Assembly (NCBI GenBank): GCA_938014335.1
Contig: CALLRP010000002.1
Coordinates: 17,910-81,909, forward strand
Direction: 5' to 3'
DNA length: 64,000 nt
DNA from: an uncultured bacterium
GTDB taxonomy: Bacteria > Hydrogenedentota > Hydrogenedentia > Hydrogenedentales > Hydrogenedentaceae
This document shows, piece after piece, positions 26,014 to 35,377 of this stretch (positions within the stretch are counted from its first letter, which is position 1; each line of letters begins with the position of its first letter). The translations under genes were made by a program, and so were the position numbers. The notes below the pieces were generated by a model, which saw only the letters and a program-made list of their open reading frames with translations, was not told where the DNA came from and did not search any database.

Positions 26014-27159
26014 ATGTTTCGTAGGTTCTTTTTTGTGTTTATATTTTTCATTATAACTTCATGGGGAATGTCACAGGCACCGGATCTATCGAAGATGGAT
26101 GTTGTTGAGAAGTCGGTTCCAGATGGTCCTGTGGCGCTGGTGTTAGGGACCCCTATATCAAGAGAGGAATTTTTGATGAGGTATCATCTGGAATTATTGG
26201 AATATGTAGCAGGAACAGGACAGAAAGATATTAAGGATGAGGAACGCGTCCGTATTGCCATTCGATGTATAACCAATTTAGCACAACGGGAAATTTTATA
26301 TCAGGAGGCGCTAAAACGGAAATTCATTGCAACAGATGATGAGATTAAAAAAGCGGTTGATGAACAGATAAAAGATATACAAGAGGAAGCCCGTTCTGCG
26401 GGTAAAAATCCGCCGAGTATGGAGGAGATTTTGAAAGCCAAAGGGGAAACGATGGAAAGTTTTTTGGAAAGGACCCGTAAAAATTTAATATTGAAGAAAA
26501 TGAAACAAGCCCTTGCCGGTGAATATAAAATTACAGTAACGGAAAGCGAGGTAAAAAAATTTTATGATGATAATCCGGAATTGTTTGTAAAGCAGTCGCG
26601 GGTCCATTTACAGCAGATATTTAAACAACCAAAACCGAACGCAAAGACAGCGGATGAAAAGGCATGGCAAGAAGCTCAAAAAGAAGTGGAAAAAGCATTG
26701 GCTCGTATAAAAGCAGGGGAAAATTTTGAAGCAGTTGCTCGTTCGGTCTCTGAAGCACCCGACCGACAGAAGGGGGGCGATATGGGCTGGATTCCCATCG
26801 AAGCGTTACCGCCATTTTTAGTTCAGGTTTTACCGACAATGAAATTAGGAGACTTGAGCCCTGTTTTGAAAAGTTCGTTAGGGTGGCATTTATTTAAGTT
26901 ATTGGAACGCGAAGAAAAAGAGAAGGTAACTTTTGAACAAGTAAAAGAAAAGATAAAAAATATTTTAATGGAGCAAAAAATCGATGAAAAGATATTTGAA
27001 TTTTGCCGACCTTATTTAAATGACCCGAGTAAAGTAAAGATTTTTCTTGCTTTTGACCCTATTCTTGAAAAATTGTCTCGTGAGGATAAATCTCTGGGAC
27101 AGAAGAAACAGGCAACGACTCCTTCCTCAGCGAATAAACCAGCATCTAAGAAAAAATAA
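26014..27159 (+). CDS. Exported parvulin-type peptidyl-prolyl isomerase (SurA/PrsA-like)
   Basis: 381 residues. A signal peptide (about residues 1-20, FFFVFIFFIITSWGMSQA) directs export. A helical SurA-N-like chaperone region with a VLGTPISREEFLMRY start extends to about residue 190. A parvulin domain follows (about 195-300): RVHLQQIF, the AGENFEAVARSVSE and KGGDMGWIP motifs, LKLGDLSPVL-type region and LGWHLFKLLERE. The tail is lysine-rich. It assists folding of outer-membrane or secreted proteins in the periplasm. It is followed within a few bases by the M23 peptidase gene, forming an envelope-biogenesis operon. Confidence 0.9.
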   Translation: MFRRFFFVFIFFIITSWGMSQAPDLSKMDVVEKSVPDGPVALVLGTPISREEFLMRYHLELLEYVAGTGQKDIKDEERVRIAIRCITNLAQREILYQEALKRKFIATDDEIKKAVDEQIKDIQEEARSAGKNPPSMEEILKAKGETMESFLERTRKNLILKKMKQALAGEYKITVTESEVKKFYDDNPELFVKQSRVHLQQIFKQPKPNAKTADEKAWQEAQKEVEKALARIKAGENFEAVARSVSEAPDRQKGGDMGWIPIEALPPFLVQVLPTMKLGDLSPVLKSSLGWHLFKLLEREEKEKVTFEQVKEKIKNILMEQKIDEKIFEFCRPYLNDPSKVKIFLAFDPILEKLSREDKSLGQKKQATTPSSANKPASKKK

Positions 27160-27165
27160 GAAGTG

Positions 27166-29064
27166 ATGAAGGTTGTTTTTTTATCTTTGATAGTCATTTT
27201 TCTGTTTATCTTTTTTATCTATGCGGAAGAATCTTATATACCTCCTTTACAAGGGAATTTATATGCCACATCCTCTTTTGGCGAGTATCGGGATGGACGT
27301 TTTCACATGGGTGTGGATTATCGAGCCCGTGTGGGGACACCGGTCTATGCGGTTGATGATGGCTATGTTATGCGAATGCGTTGCGGACCCTGGGGCTATG
27401 GTCGGGTGCTTTATATTCAATTTCGCTCGGGAATTATTGGGATTTATGCTCATCTCCACTCCTTTGCAGAACCGTATCAATCTTATTTGAGAAAAATACA
27501 GCATCAAAAACAGGGTTTTTCTGTTGACCTAACATTGAAAGAGAATGAACTTCCTGTTAAAAAAGGTTCTATAGTTGCGTATACAGGACAATCCGGGACA
27601 AAAGCACCGCATTTGCACTTTGAACTTCGTGCGAAGGATGGGATTACCTGCTTAAATCCATGGGAATATGGTTTCCGCTGGATAGACCACAACCAACCCC
27701 AAATAACATCTATTTTGATCGTTCCCGGCAGTATTCAAACTACTATTAATGGGCGCTGTCTCCCATTGGAAGTTCCTATTAATGAAAAAACATCATTCCC
27801 TGTTGTGGTCAATGCGCAAGGGGTGTTAGGATTTGCTGTTTCTGTAATAGACCCGGAATCAGGTACCTGTAAGTTAGGACCTTATCGCATTTCATTGAAA
27901 ACTACGGATACGGTTTTATCAACGGTTCAGCAGGATATTGTGGATTACAATACTTATCGAGATGCGGTAGTTGCTTTTTATCCTTATATTTCCAATCCGA
28001 TATATTGGTTGTTATGGCAATGGCCGGGGAATCAATCACCGAATTATAGACAGGCGAAGAAAGGCTTAATAGTGTGTGATAGTGAGGAACACCTTCAAAT
28101 TGAGGTTGAAGATTTTAATCGGAATAAAACGCAAGTGCCCCTTTATATTACAAATACAAAAGAGACTCTCCTCGAGAAAAAGGTGGATAAAAGTGATATT
28201 TCCATTCATTACCTTCCCGAGTTTCTTGTTATTGAAATAAGATTACCTTCTACAACACTCCAAGAAGCACCAAAAGTTAATTGTGTTTCTGAACAGGGGA
28301 CTGTTCCGTTAAGTCCTATCCGTCGGACGAATAATATTTATGAATTACCCTGGGAACCTCCTGTATCGGGCAAGTATACTTTTCAGATATCGCATCCCTC
28401 TATGCCAGTATGGGAAAAAACGATATATGTAGGAAGGATGAAAGATAAGGTTGCTCCCATTATTTTTGATGAATTGCAGATAGATATCCCGTCTAATGCA
28501 CCATATGGTATCTTATGGCTTTCTGTTTCTCCCTTATCCGCACAGAAAGTTCCTGATGGGCTTGTAATGGCATCAAAAGCATGGAAAATAGAACCTTATA
28601 ATGTTCCTATGGCAGAAGCGGTTCTGATTCAAATGAATATTCGAGAGCAAATACAATCTAAGGAGAGGATACATATATACCGTAAGTTGGGGTCATCATG
28701 GTCACGGGTGGATTCAAAATGGATTGGAAATAGTGTTATGGGTTCTGTATCAGACTGGGGCACTTTTGCATTAATTCGAGATGATGTCCCCCCACGAATA
28801 ACAGATGTTTCGATAAATACTGAGAAACAACCGACGAAAAGACCTTCCCTCTCGGCATCTGTTTCTGATGTGGGAAGTGGTATTGCCCGAGCAGATATAT
28901 ATTGTAATCAAAAATGGCTATTAAGTGAATATGATGGACCTCGTGGGGTATTGCGTTGGGAGCAAGATGAGGATCTCCCCTCGGGAATGCATACCATTAC
29001 ATTCATGGTTACGGATTATGCTGGTTTAATACAAAAAGAAACGAGAACTATATTTGTGCCATAA
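27166..29064 (+). CDS. Exported M23-family metallopeptidase with C-terminal Ig-like domains
   Basis: 632 residues from the ATG at 27166 (a GTG one codon earlier is also possible). After the signal peptide (residues 1-20) comes an M23/LytM domain with the zinc ligands H47 and D51 (RFHMGVDYRA) and the HxH motif APHLHFEL near residue 147. A loop of about 40 residues (SYLRKIQHQKQGFSVDLTLK) is inserted between strands. The remaining 450 residues are beta-rich; the last 90 form an Ig-like domain (DDVPPRITDVSIN...VTDYAGLIQ). It either cleaves peptidoglycan cross-links or, as in many such envelope proteins, activates an amidase. Linked to the isomerase gene upstream. Confidence 0.88.
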   Translation: MKVVFLSLIVIFLFIFFIYAEESYIPPLQGNLYATSSFGEYRDGRFHMGVDYRARVGTPVYAVDDGYVMRMRCGPWGYGRVLYIQFRSGIIGIYAHLHSFAEPYQSYLRKIQHQKQGFSVDLTLKENELPVKKGSIVAYTGQSGTKAPHLHFELRAKDGITCLNPWEYGFRWIDHNQPQITSILIVPGSIQTTINGRCLPLEVPINEKTSFPVVVNAQGVLGFAVSVIDPESGTCKLGPYRISLKTTDTVLSTVQQDIVDYNTYRDAVVAFYPYISNPIYWLLWQWPGNQSPNYRQAKKGLIVCDSEEHLQIEVEDFNRNKTQVPLYITNTKETLLEKKVDKSDISIHYLPEFLVIEIRLPSTTLQEAPKVNCVSEQGTVPLSPIRRTNNIYELPWEPPVSGKYTFQISHPSMPVWEKTIYVGRMKDKVAPIIFDELQIDIPSNAPYGILWLSVSPLSAQKVPDGLVMASKAWKIEPYNVPMAEAVLIQMNIREQIQSKERIHIYRKLGSSWSRVDSKWIGNSVMGSVSDWGTFALIRDDVPPRITDVSINTEKQPTKRPSLSASVSDVGSGIARADIYCNQKWLLSEYDGPRGVLRWEQDEDLPSGMHTITFMVTDYAGLIQKETRTIFVP

Positions 29065-29103
29065 TACAGTCATCAACCCAATTTTAAAAAAAGGAATAAA
29101 GGC

Positions 29104-30129
29104 ATGATATTGATAACAGGTGGTTCCGGTTATATTGGTGCTGTGGCTGTGCGTGAATTGTTAAATCATGGATTTGCAGTTCGGGTAGTGGACAAATTTT
29201 TGTTCGGAGATGATGGTTTGGATGAGGTTAAAAATCGCATTGAATGTATTCAGGGTGATTTGTATCAGTTTGACCCGACCTGGTTAGAGGATGTAGACGG
29301 GGTTATTCATCTGGCAGGATTGAGTAACGACCCTATGGCAGAATTTAATCCAGAAGCCAATAAGAAATTAAATACGGAGGCTACGGCAATTTTGGGGGAA
29401 CACTGTAAACGCAAGGGGATAAAACGTTTTATCTTTGCGTCCAGTTGTTCCATTTATGACCGTGGATTATTAGCGGAAGATATTTTGCAAGATGAAGAGA
29501 GTCCCGTGGAACCGCGTGCGGCGTATGCCGTGAGTAAATATAATGCAGAGAGAGAATTATTAAAGTTGGCAGGGCCTGATTTTTGTCCAACGCTACTACG
29601 ACAGGGGACGGTGTATGGTTGGAGTCCTCGAATGAGGTATGACCTTGTTGTAAATACCTTTGTGAAATCTGCGTTTGATAAAGGTGTGTTGACCGTGCAT
29701 TGTGGAGGTGAAATGTGGCGACCTTTAATTGATGTAACGGATATAGCCCATGCTTATGTCGCTTGTCTTCAGGCAGACCTAAAAGTTGTGGGGAATCAAA
29801 TATTTAATCTTTCTTATAAAAATTACAGAATACTTGAATTAGCCCATTGGGTTCGAAAAGTATTTCGTGAGAACGGGATGAACATTGAAATAGAAGTAGA
29901 GTACGGTTCAACGCTGGGACGGAGTTATCGGGTATCAACAAAGAAGACGGAACAGGTTTTAGGTTTTAGACCTCAGGTGAGCGTTGAGGAGGCTATCCAG
30001 GTAATGGTTAGTAAAATCAAAAGTGGTATCCATGCGGACTTCCATAATCCTCGCTACTACAATATTCAGTGGGTAGAACTCCTTTGCATGGCAGAAAATA
30101 TTATTAAAAAGACGGGAAGTATCATATAG
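29104..30129 (+). CDS. NAD-dependent epimerase/dehydratase (extended SDR)
   Basis: 341 residues. The Rossmann glycine motif is GGSGYIGAVAVREL, followed by VIHLAGLSNDP, the catalytic SSCSIYD region and YAVSKYNAE (YxxxK). The C-terminal part carries RPLIDVTDIAHAYV, the substrate-binding region of nucleotide-sugar epimerases. It most likely converts an NDP-sugar for surface glycan synthesis. It starts 39 bp after the M23 gene on the same strand with an AAAGGAATAAAGGC site. Its 3' side carries a repeat copy with a terminator-like hairpin. The exact sugar is not deducible. Confidence 0.88.
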   Translation: MILITGGSGYIGAVAVRELLNHGFAVRVVDKFLFGDDGLDEVKNRIECIQGDLYQFDPTWLEDVDGVIHLAGLSNDPMAEFNPEANKKLNTEATAILGEHCKRKGIKRFIFASSCSIYDRGLLAEDILQDEESPVEPRAAYAVSKYNAERELLKLAGPDFCPTLLRQGTVYGWSPRMRYDLVVNTFVKSAFDKGVLTVHCGGEMWRPLIDVTDIAHAYVACLQADLKVVGNQIFNLSYKNYRILELAHWVRKVFRENGMNIEIEVEYGSTLGRSYRVSTKKTEQVLGFRPQVSVEEAIQVMVSKIKSGIHADFHNPRYYNIQWVELLCMAENIIKKTGSII

Positions 30130-30180
30130 GTTTCTATTTAAGAATTTTGAATAAGTGAGTTTATTCACTAATATATTTTA

Positions 30181-30277
30181 TCAATTCAACGAGTTTGTAG
30201 TGGTTTTTCTTTTTATCTGGTTTTTCTCAATTTTTGCTGGGGCTATAATATTAGGCCGCATAGCGGTCTTTTAAAAA
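30181..30277 (+). repeat. Structured intergenic repeat, copy C, with terminator-like hairpin
   Basis: A diverged, shorter copy of the element, forward on the plus strand: TTTGTAGTGGTTTTT, CTCAATTTTTGCTGGGGCTATAATATTA, then the hairpin GGCCGC-ATA-GCGGTC (30254-30268) and TTTT. Compared with copy A (GGCCCC/GGGGTC) one stem pair is changed from C-G to G-C on both sides, a compensatory change. Between the convergent epimerase and ABC permease genes this hairpin can serve as a terminator. Confidence 0.65.
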
Positions 30278-30282
30278 AATAT

Positions 30283-31467
30283 TTAATTTGGAAGGGAAGG
30301 GAGCTGTTTTTTTCTCACGCGGTAATTATATAAGCGAAAAGAGAGCCATGCTGTTGTAAAATAAAGGAAATTTAAAGCCCATAGAGTAAACCATTCCCAG
30401 CGGACTTCGTAAAGTGAGGCTCCCATGTGGTTTATACGGACGAATCCTGCGGAACCGCTTGTACTGGGGAAGAGAAGAGAAAATATTCGTAACCATTGAG
30501 GTATGGTTTCGAGGGGCCAGGCAAAACCGACCAATAATACGGCTGGCATTGAGGTAAAAATGAGTGCAGGGATAGATATTTCACGGCTTACAAATAAGGT
30601 GCATAAGGAAAAACCTAATAAGATGATGGAAGAGACATAAGGAATGAGGAAAAGCATAAGTTCCAGCAGCTTCCCCGTTTGAGGTAGGTTATAAATACGA
30701 TAAACAACACTGATATAAAATAAAGGGAAGAAGATATACATGCTGAAATAAGCGAAACCTCGCGCCAGAATAATATAGGAAAGAATCGGTTTTTTTGTTT
30801 TTTCGGAAACGGGCAAAGGCTCAAATTGTTCCTGTCTTGTTCCCGTTAGTATGCCGATACCAATCAACAATGTTTGTTGTAATATCAGCATAAGAACGCC
30901 GGGCACGACATAAGTGGCATATCCTCCTGCGGGATTGAACAGTGCACGGACATCGGTATTTAAAATATTCCATTTCATTTTAGCATACGGTTCGGTTAAT
31001 CCTTCTGCGGTCATCCTGCGAATTTCTATTCCAGCAGAGAGTGTTGCGGTGGCTTTATATACGCCTGTAAACACCTGACGATAGATTAAGAAGTATGCTG
31101 AATCTGCAAATAACTGCACAACTGCTTGTCGTCGGGTTAATATTTTTTTTTCAAATTCATCGGGGATAACAATAATTGCATAGGCTTTCCCGGCGGTAAC
31201 ATAATCTTTCGCTTCTGCAAAGTTAGCAACACGATAGCAAAGATTAACCTCTTCGGTTGCACTTATCCACCTTAACAGTTTTCTACTTAATGCGGTATTA
31301 TCTTTATCTACTGCGACTACATCAACTTCTTTAAGTACTTCTCTGACATAAGGGATGGGATATACCATTGTATATACTGTTAGTCCGGCTATTACAATTA
31401 ATAAGATTCCGGGGTCACTAAAAATAGCAATGTATTCTTCTTTTAATATTTGCCAAAAGTATTTCAT
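30283..31467 (-). CDS. ABC-2 type permease (YhhJ/YbhR-like), second of a pair
   Basis: 394 residues. One N-terminal helix (IFSDPGILLIVIAGLTVYTMVY), an extracytoplasmic domain of about 150 residues (VDVVAVDKDNTALSRKLLRW...) and five C-terminal helices: the ABC2_membrane_3 layout of efflux permeases. It overlaps the first permease by four bases (ATGA) and ends the operon TolC-HlyD-permease-permease. Together the two would form a heterodimeric inner-membrane channel. No ATP-binding subunit is encoded in the operon. Confidence 0.88.
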   Translation of the reverse strand: MKYFWQILKEEYIAIFSDPGILLIVIAGLTVYTMVYPIPYVREVLKEVDVVAVDKDNTALSRKLLRWISATEEVNLCYRVANFAEAKDYVTAGKAYAIIVIPDEFEKKILTRRQAVVQLFADSAYFLIYRQVFTGVYKATATLSAGIEIRRMTAEGLTEPYAKMKWNILNTDVRALFNPAGGYATYVVPGVLMLILQQTLLIGIGILTGTRQEQFEPLPVSEKTKKPILSYIILARGFAYFSMYIFFPLFYISVVYRIYNLPQTGKLLELMLFLIPYVSSIILLGFSLCTLFVSREISIPALIFTSMPAVLLVGFAWPLETIPQWLRIFSLLFPSTSGSAGFVRINHMGASLYEVRWEWFTLWALNFLYFTTAWLSFRLYNYRVRKKQLPSLPN

Positions 31468-32636
31468 ATCTTGCCCCAGTATTCCGGATTTTTAGCAAAT
31501 CGTTCCCATTTCGGAGCGAAAAGAATAAGAGGAAAGAGGAAAAAGGCAAAAAGGATAAGCATGTTGGGAACGGATACTGATGTGGGAACTCCACGAATTA
31601 CCTGTTCGAGTATTATTTTCAAGTAATGGGTTATGGGTAATGAGTAGCTCCATGTTTTTGCAAACAGGGGCATTCCAATGACAGGATAAGTGATGCCCGC
31701 AAAGGCGAATGCGGGACCTGCGTAAAATCCGCCAAGGCTATTTGCCATACGTAGATTTGAGGTTAAAGATACAAAAGCGAAGCCGATACTTTGATATGCA
31801 AGGACAAAGAGGATGCTTGAAATGATTACAAAACTTAAGTTCCCTTCAAAAGGGACATTCGCACCATATACTAATAGAGTTAACATAAAAAGGGTGAGTG
31901 CGGTAAATCCCACTGTGTAGGGAATAGATTTTCCGATGATAGCAATCCAGTAGTTTCCATCTGCTTTCTCCATAAATTCTTTAACGGTTCCATGTTTTAG
32001 TTCTGAACCGAAGGCGCGTATCATTACCATAATGATGAAAGCCTGCATCATGGTGGGCAAGAGCGCCGGTAATAGGAAGAAGCGATAGTTAAGGTTGGGA
32101 TTATACAAAGGTTGAGCATCGAGTCGTATAGGTGTGGCATATTGGGTGATATTTTTTGGGGGGTCACCTCGTTGTGCACGGAATAAAAATTCTTCTTGAT
32201 AGGTAACCCTACCGACAACATCACGCAAGGCACGGCTAATTAAACTGCTGGTCAACATCCATTGATTATTATAGTAAGCAACTACGGCTTCTTTTTTATC
32301 TCCTTTCAATTTTTGCTCTAAGTCGTCCGGGATATATAGGAAAGCATAGGCTCTACCCTCGCGAAGCCATTGTGTTCCCTCATTAAAATTGGGTGTGATG
32401 AAAGCAACTTTCAGTGAGGGGGACGCATCCGCAGAACGAATGATTTTTCGGGCTAAATTAGAATTGTCCCGATTGCATATTACGATGGGCAAATCCCGTG
32501 GTATTTCCTGATAAAAGATAAAATACATAATAAGGAAACTGCATATAGGCAAAATGAAGGTGAAGAGATAATAAAAGGGGCTATGGGCAATGATATGAAG
32601 TTCCCTTCGTAGAACACGCATCAGGGATGTAAACAT
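31464..32636 (-). CDS. ABC-2 type permease (YhhJ/YbhR-like), first of a pair
   Basis: 390 residues with the same layout as its neighbour: helix SPFYYLFTFILPICSFLIMY, an extracytoplasmic domain starting RDLPIVICNRDNSNLARK, and five C-terminal helices including LPALLPTMMQAFIIMVMI and FYAGPAFAFAGITYPVIGMP. The start codon overlaps the HlyD stop by one base, so translation is coupled. A likely duplication produced the two permeases. Probable function: export of a hydrophobic or lipid-like compound or drug in concert with HlyD and TolC proteins. Confidence 0.88.
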   Translation of the reverse strand: MFTSLMRVLRRELHIIAHSPFYYLFTFILPICSFLIMYFIFYQEIPRDLPIVICNRDNSNLARKIIRSADASPSLKVAFITPNFNEGTQWLREGRAYAFLYIPDDLEQKLKGDKKEAVVAYYNNQWMLTSSLISRALRDVVGRVTYQEEFLFRAQRGDPPKNITQYATPIRLDAQPLYNPNLNYRFFLLPALLPTMMQAFIIMVMIRAFGSELKHGTVKEFMEKADGNYWIAIIGKSIPYTVGFTALTLFMLTLLVYGANVPFEGNLSFVIISSILFVLAYQSIGFAFVSLTSNLRMANSLGGFYAGPAFAFAGITYPVIGMPLFAKTWSYSLPITHYLKIILEQVIRGVPTSVSVPNMLILFAFFLFPLILFAPKWERFAKNPEYWGKI

Positions 32637-33703
32637 CAGGAACTTCCTTTTCTGGAAATATACCTTCGAATAAAATTATCCATTTTTTCACGAATAAAAA
32701 TTGCCCACTCCGCTTCTTTGTCGGGTCGTTCCCATGGTACAACGATACTCATTCCGGGTCGAAGTCCTTCTGGTTTTTGTAAGGGCTTGGCACGAACTTC
32801 AAAGGTACGTAAGTCAAATCCGCCGGAGGCACTGGTGGCTCGCCAAGTGGCAAATTCGCCTAAGGGGGATATGTAATATACTTCCATTTCGATAACACGC
32901 TGATTGAGTGCAGGTATCATTCCTGCTATCGTTTGTCCCATTTTTAGTCTTTTCATCTGGTCTTCACGGACATTAAAAGTAACCCAGATTTTATCTGTGT
33001 TTATCATCGTTAGGATGGGCATACCTGCGGAGGCAATTTCGCCGGGATAAACAATATGTTCTAATATTTCTCCGTCAATCGGTGCGGTTACACTTACTTC
33101 GTCAATTAAAGATTCTACTTCCTGTACCGCACCTGATGCTTGTTGAACCAACGCTTCCGCCGTTTTTTTGTCTTCTTCTCGTGTGCCATTAATCGCCATA
33201 TCGTATTGAGCCTTTGCAGTTGCCTCTAAACGGCATGCCATTTTGTATTGTGCTTCTACTTCGTCACGTTTTTGAGCGGGGACGACTCCTTCTTCAAATA
33301 GTTTCTGTATCCGTTGGAAACTTTTCTCTGCTAATTCTTTGCCTGCTTGGGCTTGAAGCCATTGATTGTAAGCCATACGAATTTGTTCTTCACGAGCCCC
33401 TTTTTCTGCTTTTTCGAACTGTGCTTGTGCTGCGGTGCGAGCACTTTCCGCCTGTTTTTTCTTCGCTTCTAATTGGGGACGGTCTAAAATGGCAACGACA
33501 TCCCCTTTTTTTACACGCTGTCCTTCCTCTGCAATAATTTCAAGTACCCGCCCCGGAACTTTTGCTGAAACATTTATCTTGTCTGTTTCGACCTCTCCCT
33601 GAAGATAAAAAGGCTGAGGTTGTATGAAAACATACGAAAGGAAAGAAATTGCAAAGAGGCTTATCATGAACACAAAGAAAGCAACTAATCTTGGATGACG
33701 CAT
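32636..33703 (-). CDS. HlyD/EmrA-family periplasmic adaptor
   Basis: 355 residues. An N-terminal membrane anchor (LVAFFVFMISLFAISFLSYV) is followed by the first half of the lipoyl domain (VSAKVPGRVLEIIAEEGQRV), a long alpha-helical hairpin (about residues 65-195, alanine/glutamate-rich), the second lipoyl half (VTAPIDGEILEHIVYPGEIA) and a beta-barrel (VTFNVREDQMKRLKMGQ). It bridges the inner-membrane permeases and the TolC-like outer-membrane channel. The stop overlaps the next start; the TolC gene precedes it by 47 bp. Confidence 0.93.
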   Translation of the reverse strand: MRHPRLVAFFVFMISLFAISFLSYVFIQPQPFYLQGEVETDKINVSAKVPGRVLEIIAEEGQRVKKGDVVAILDRPQLEAKKKQAESARTAAQAQFEKAEKGAREEQIRMAYNQWLQAQAGKELAEKSFQRIQKLFEEGVVPAQKRDEVEAQYKMACRLEATAKAQYDMAINGTREEDKKTAEALVQQASGAVQEVESLIDEVSVTAPIDGEILEHIVYPGEIASAGMPILTMINTDKIWVTFNVREDQMKRLKMGQTIAGMIPALNQRVIEMEVYYISPLGEFATWRATSASGGFDLRTFEVRAKPLQKPEGLRPGMSIVVPWERPDKEAEWAIFIREKMDNFIRRYISRKGSS

Positions 33704-33750
33704 TTTTAATATCCCTTCTGGATATAATCTATCACGGTATCATTTCTCAT

Positions 33751-35097
33751 TTATGATGGAGGTAGTGTTTTTTCATCCTCGGCTTCAATTACTTGAACCT
33801 GGCTCATTAAATCCTGCCAGCGTGATGATTGTCCACTCGCTTCCAGTAATTGAAACAGGGCAACATCGTAATCGTAAGCGGACTTTAATCGTCCCAATTG
33901 TGCACGAGAATGTTGATATACTGCATCTACGACTTCTATAGAGGTGCTGACACCTTCTTCAAATGCTTTGGTTCGGACGCGCAAGTTTTCTGCAGTCAAC
34001 TGCAAAGTAGTATCAAAACTTTCCCATTGTTCCCGTGCTTTTTTCATCTCTTCATATCTTTTAATAACGAGGCTTTCAAGGTCTTTTTTTATTTTTATCC
34101 GCATGTATTCTGCTTTTCGTACCAGTGCTTTAGCAGAAGCGGTTTTATGTTTCCCCTGAAAACCATCAAAGAAAGTATAATTTAGTCCGATACCCATTGC
34201 CCAAGTCGGATCTAATAGGGTCAGGTCATCCTTGAAGACTTCATGCATTCCGAAAAGATATACGGTGGGACGATTGGCACCTTTTTCTGCTTTAACACCT
34301 GCATTTGCCTGCGCTACTTTTGAAGAAAGGATGGACATAGCAGGATGAGTATCGTTTATACTCTCTTTGAAAGAATCTATGGGAGGGTCACTGTTCAAAA
34401 TGAAAAGTTCTGAAGAGGGTTCCCAAGTATCGTTCTCAAAGAGGAGATTATTTAAGCCTTCCATAATTATGGATATATCTCTCTGGGCAGAGGCTTCTTC
34501 CTGTTTTGCTTTTGCCAATTCTACCTGAGCATGAAGCAATTCCACTTTAGCGATAATCCCTTCGCGAAACAGCCGTTCCGCACGGTCTACATGTTTTTCC
34601 ATTAATTCTCTTTTTAAAGTCTGCACTTTACAATTCTGTCTCGCCAGGTTCAGTCCATAATAGCGCTGAGCCAGTTCTGTGAGTAGTTGGAATCGTGTCC
34701 ATTCCTTCTGGGCTATTGCTTCTGTTTTACGATGTTTGGAAACTTCATTGGCTGCGGAAATACGGCCTCCTGTGTAAATCGGTAAACTTAATTTGATTTG
34801 TCCTTTTGTGAATTGTTTCTCCTGCACTTCATACGAAAAGGGTATCGGGTCTATACTAATTTCAATGGGAGAATTCAAAAAGGTTTGTTTCATTTCTAAT
34901 TCTCCTTTTGGATAGCGAAGTCCCTGAGCGGATTTTAATTCTTCCTCCTTCTGAAGAATTTCTTCTTCTGCAGAAGCAAGGGCAGGGTTGTTTGCTTCCA
35001 TTTTTGCCACAGCTTCTGTAAAACTCAATGGGACTGCAGATGCAGTTTGAACAATTAGTCCGATTATAATTATTAATAAAAGAGAAAATTTACCCAT
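33751..35097 (-). CDS. TolC-family outer-membrane efflux protein
   Basis: 448 residues, the usual TolC size. A signal peptide (about residues 1-21, ending QTASA) precedes two OEP repeats, each of long helices (AVAKMEANNPALASAEEEIL; ERAEHLFREG-like ERLFREGIIAKVELLHAQVE; VRTKAFEEGVSTSIEVVDAV). It forms the outer-membrane tunnel of the tripartite exporter and is the first gene of the four-gene minus-strand operon. The promoter should lie in 35098-35220, which is AT-rich; this region also borders the sigma-54 control region of the divergent gene. Confidence 0.93.
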   Translation of the reverse strand: MGKFSLLLIIIIGLIVQTASAVPLSFTEAVAKMEANNPALASAEEEILQKEEELKSAQGLRYPKGELEMKQTFLNSPIEISIDPIPFSYEVQEKQFTKGQIKLSLPIYTGGRISAANEVSKHRKTEAIAQKEWTRFQLLTELAQRYYGLNLARQNCKVQTLKRELMEKHVDRAERLFREGIIAKVELLHAQVELAKAKQEEASAQRDISIIMEGLNNLLFENDTWEPSSELFILNSDPPIDSFKESINDTHPAMSILSSKVAQANAGVKAEKGANRPTVYLFGMHEVFKDDLTLLDPTWAMGIGLNYTFFDGFQGKHKTASAKALVRKAEYMRIKIKKDLESLVIKRYEEMKKAREQWESFDTTLQLTAENLRVRTKAFEEGVSTSIEVVDAVYQHSRAQLGRLKSAYDYDVALFQLLEASGQSSRWQDLMSQVQVIEAEDEKTLPPS

Positions 35098-35223
35098 TGC
35101 CTTTAATCGTTTTTTTGTTTGTGAGAAATAGATAACCTTAATTCTATTTTATATTCTATTTTATATTATATATGATACCAAATTTTCATGTTAATTTACT
35201 ATAAAAGCAATAAAACCCTAAAA

Positions 35224-35281
35224 TGCATATATGGGTATGCAAAAATTGCAGAGTTTCGTAATATCAAGTGCAGGTTTTGCA
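35224..35281 (+). promoter_or_regulatory. Candidate upstream activator binding sites (tandem palindromes)
   Basis: Two copies of TGCA-N5-TGCA lie at 35238-35250 (TGCA-AAAAT-TGCA) and 35269-35281 (TGCA-GGTTT-TGCA). Their centres are 31 bp apart, about three helical turns, so they face the same side of DNA. A further inverted repeat TGCATA-N6-TATGCA (35224-35241) overlaps the first. They sit 33-90 bp upstream of a sigma-54 promoter, where enhancer-binding response regulators bind. The adjacent NtrC-type regulator at 37196 is the obvious candidate. Confidence 0.6.
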
Positions 35282-35313
35282 TAGGAAAACACTGTAAACT
35301 ATTGATAATATGT

Positions 35314-35329
35314 TGGCATAAAGGTTGCT
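35314..35329 (+). promoter_or_regulatory. Sigma-54 (RpoN) promoter
   Basis: TGGCAT-AAAGG-TTGCT matches the -24/-12 consensus TGGCAC-N5-TTGCW with the exact GG-to-GC spacing of ten bases. It lies about 50 bp before the start codon of the Cys-rich secreted protein and is followed downstream by the gene for a sigma-54-dependent regulator. Confidence 0.75.
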
Positions 35330-35377
35330 AATTATATAGTGTGAATGAAATAAACTTTAACAATAAGGAGTAAGGAT

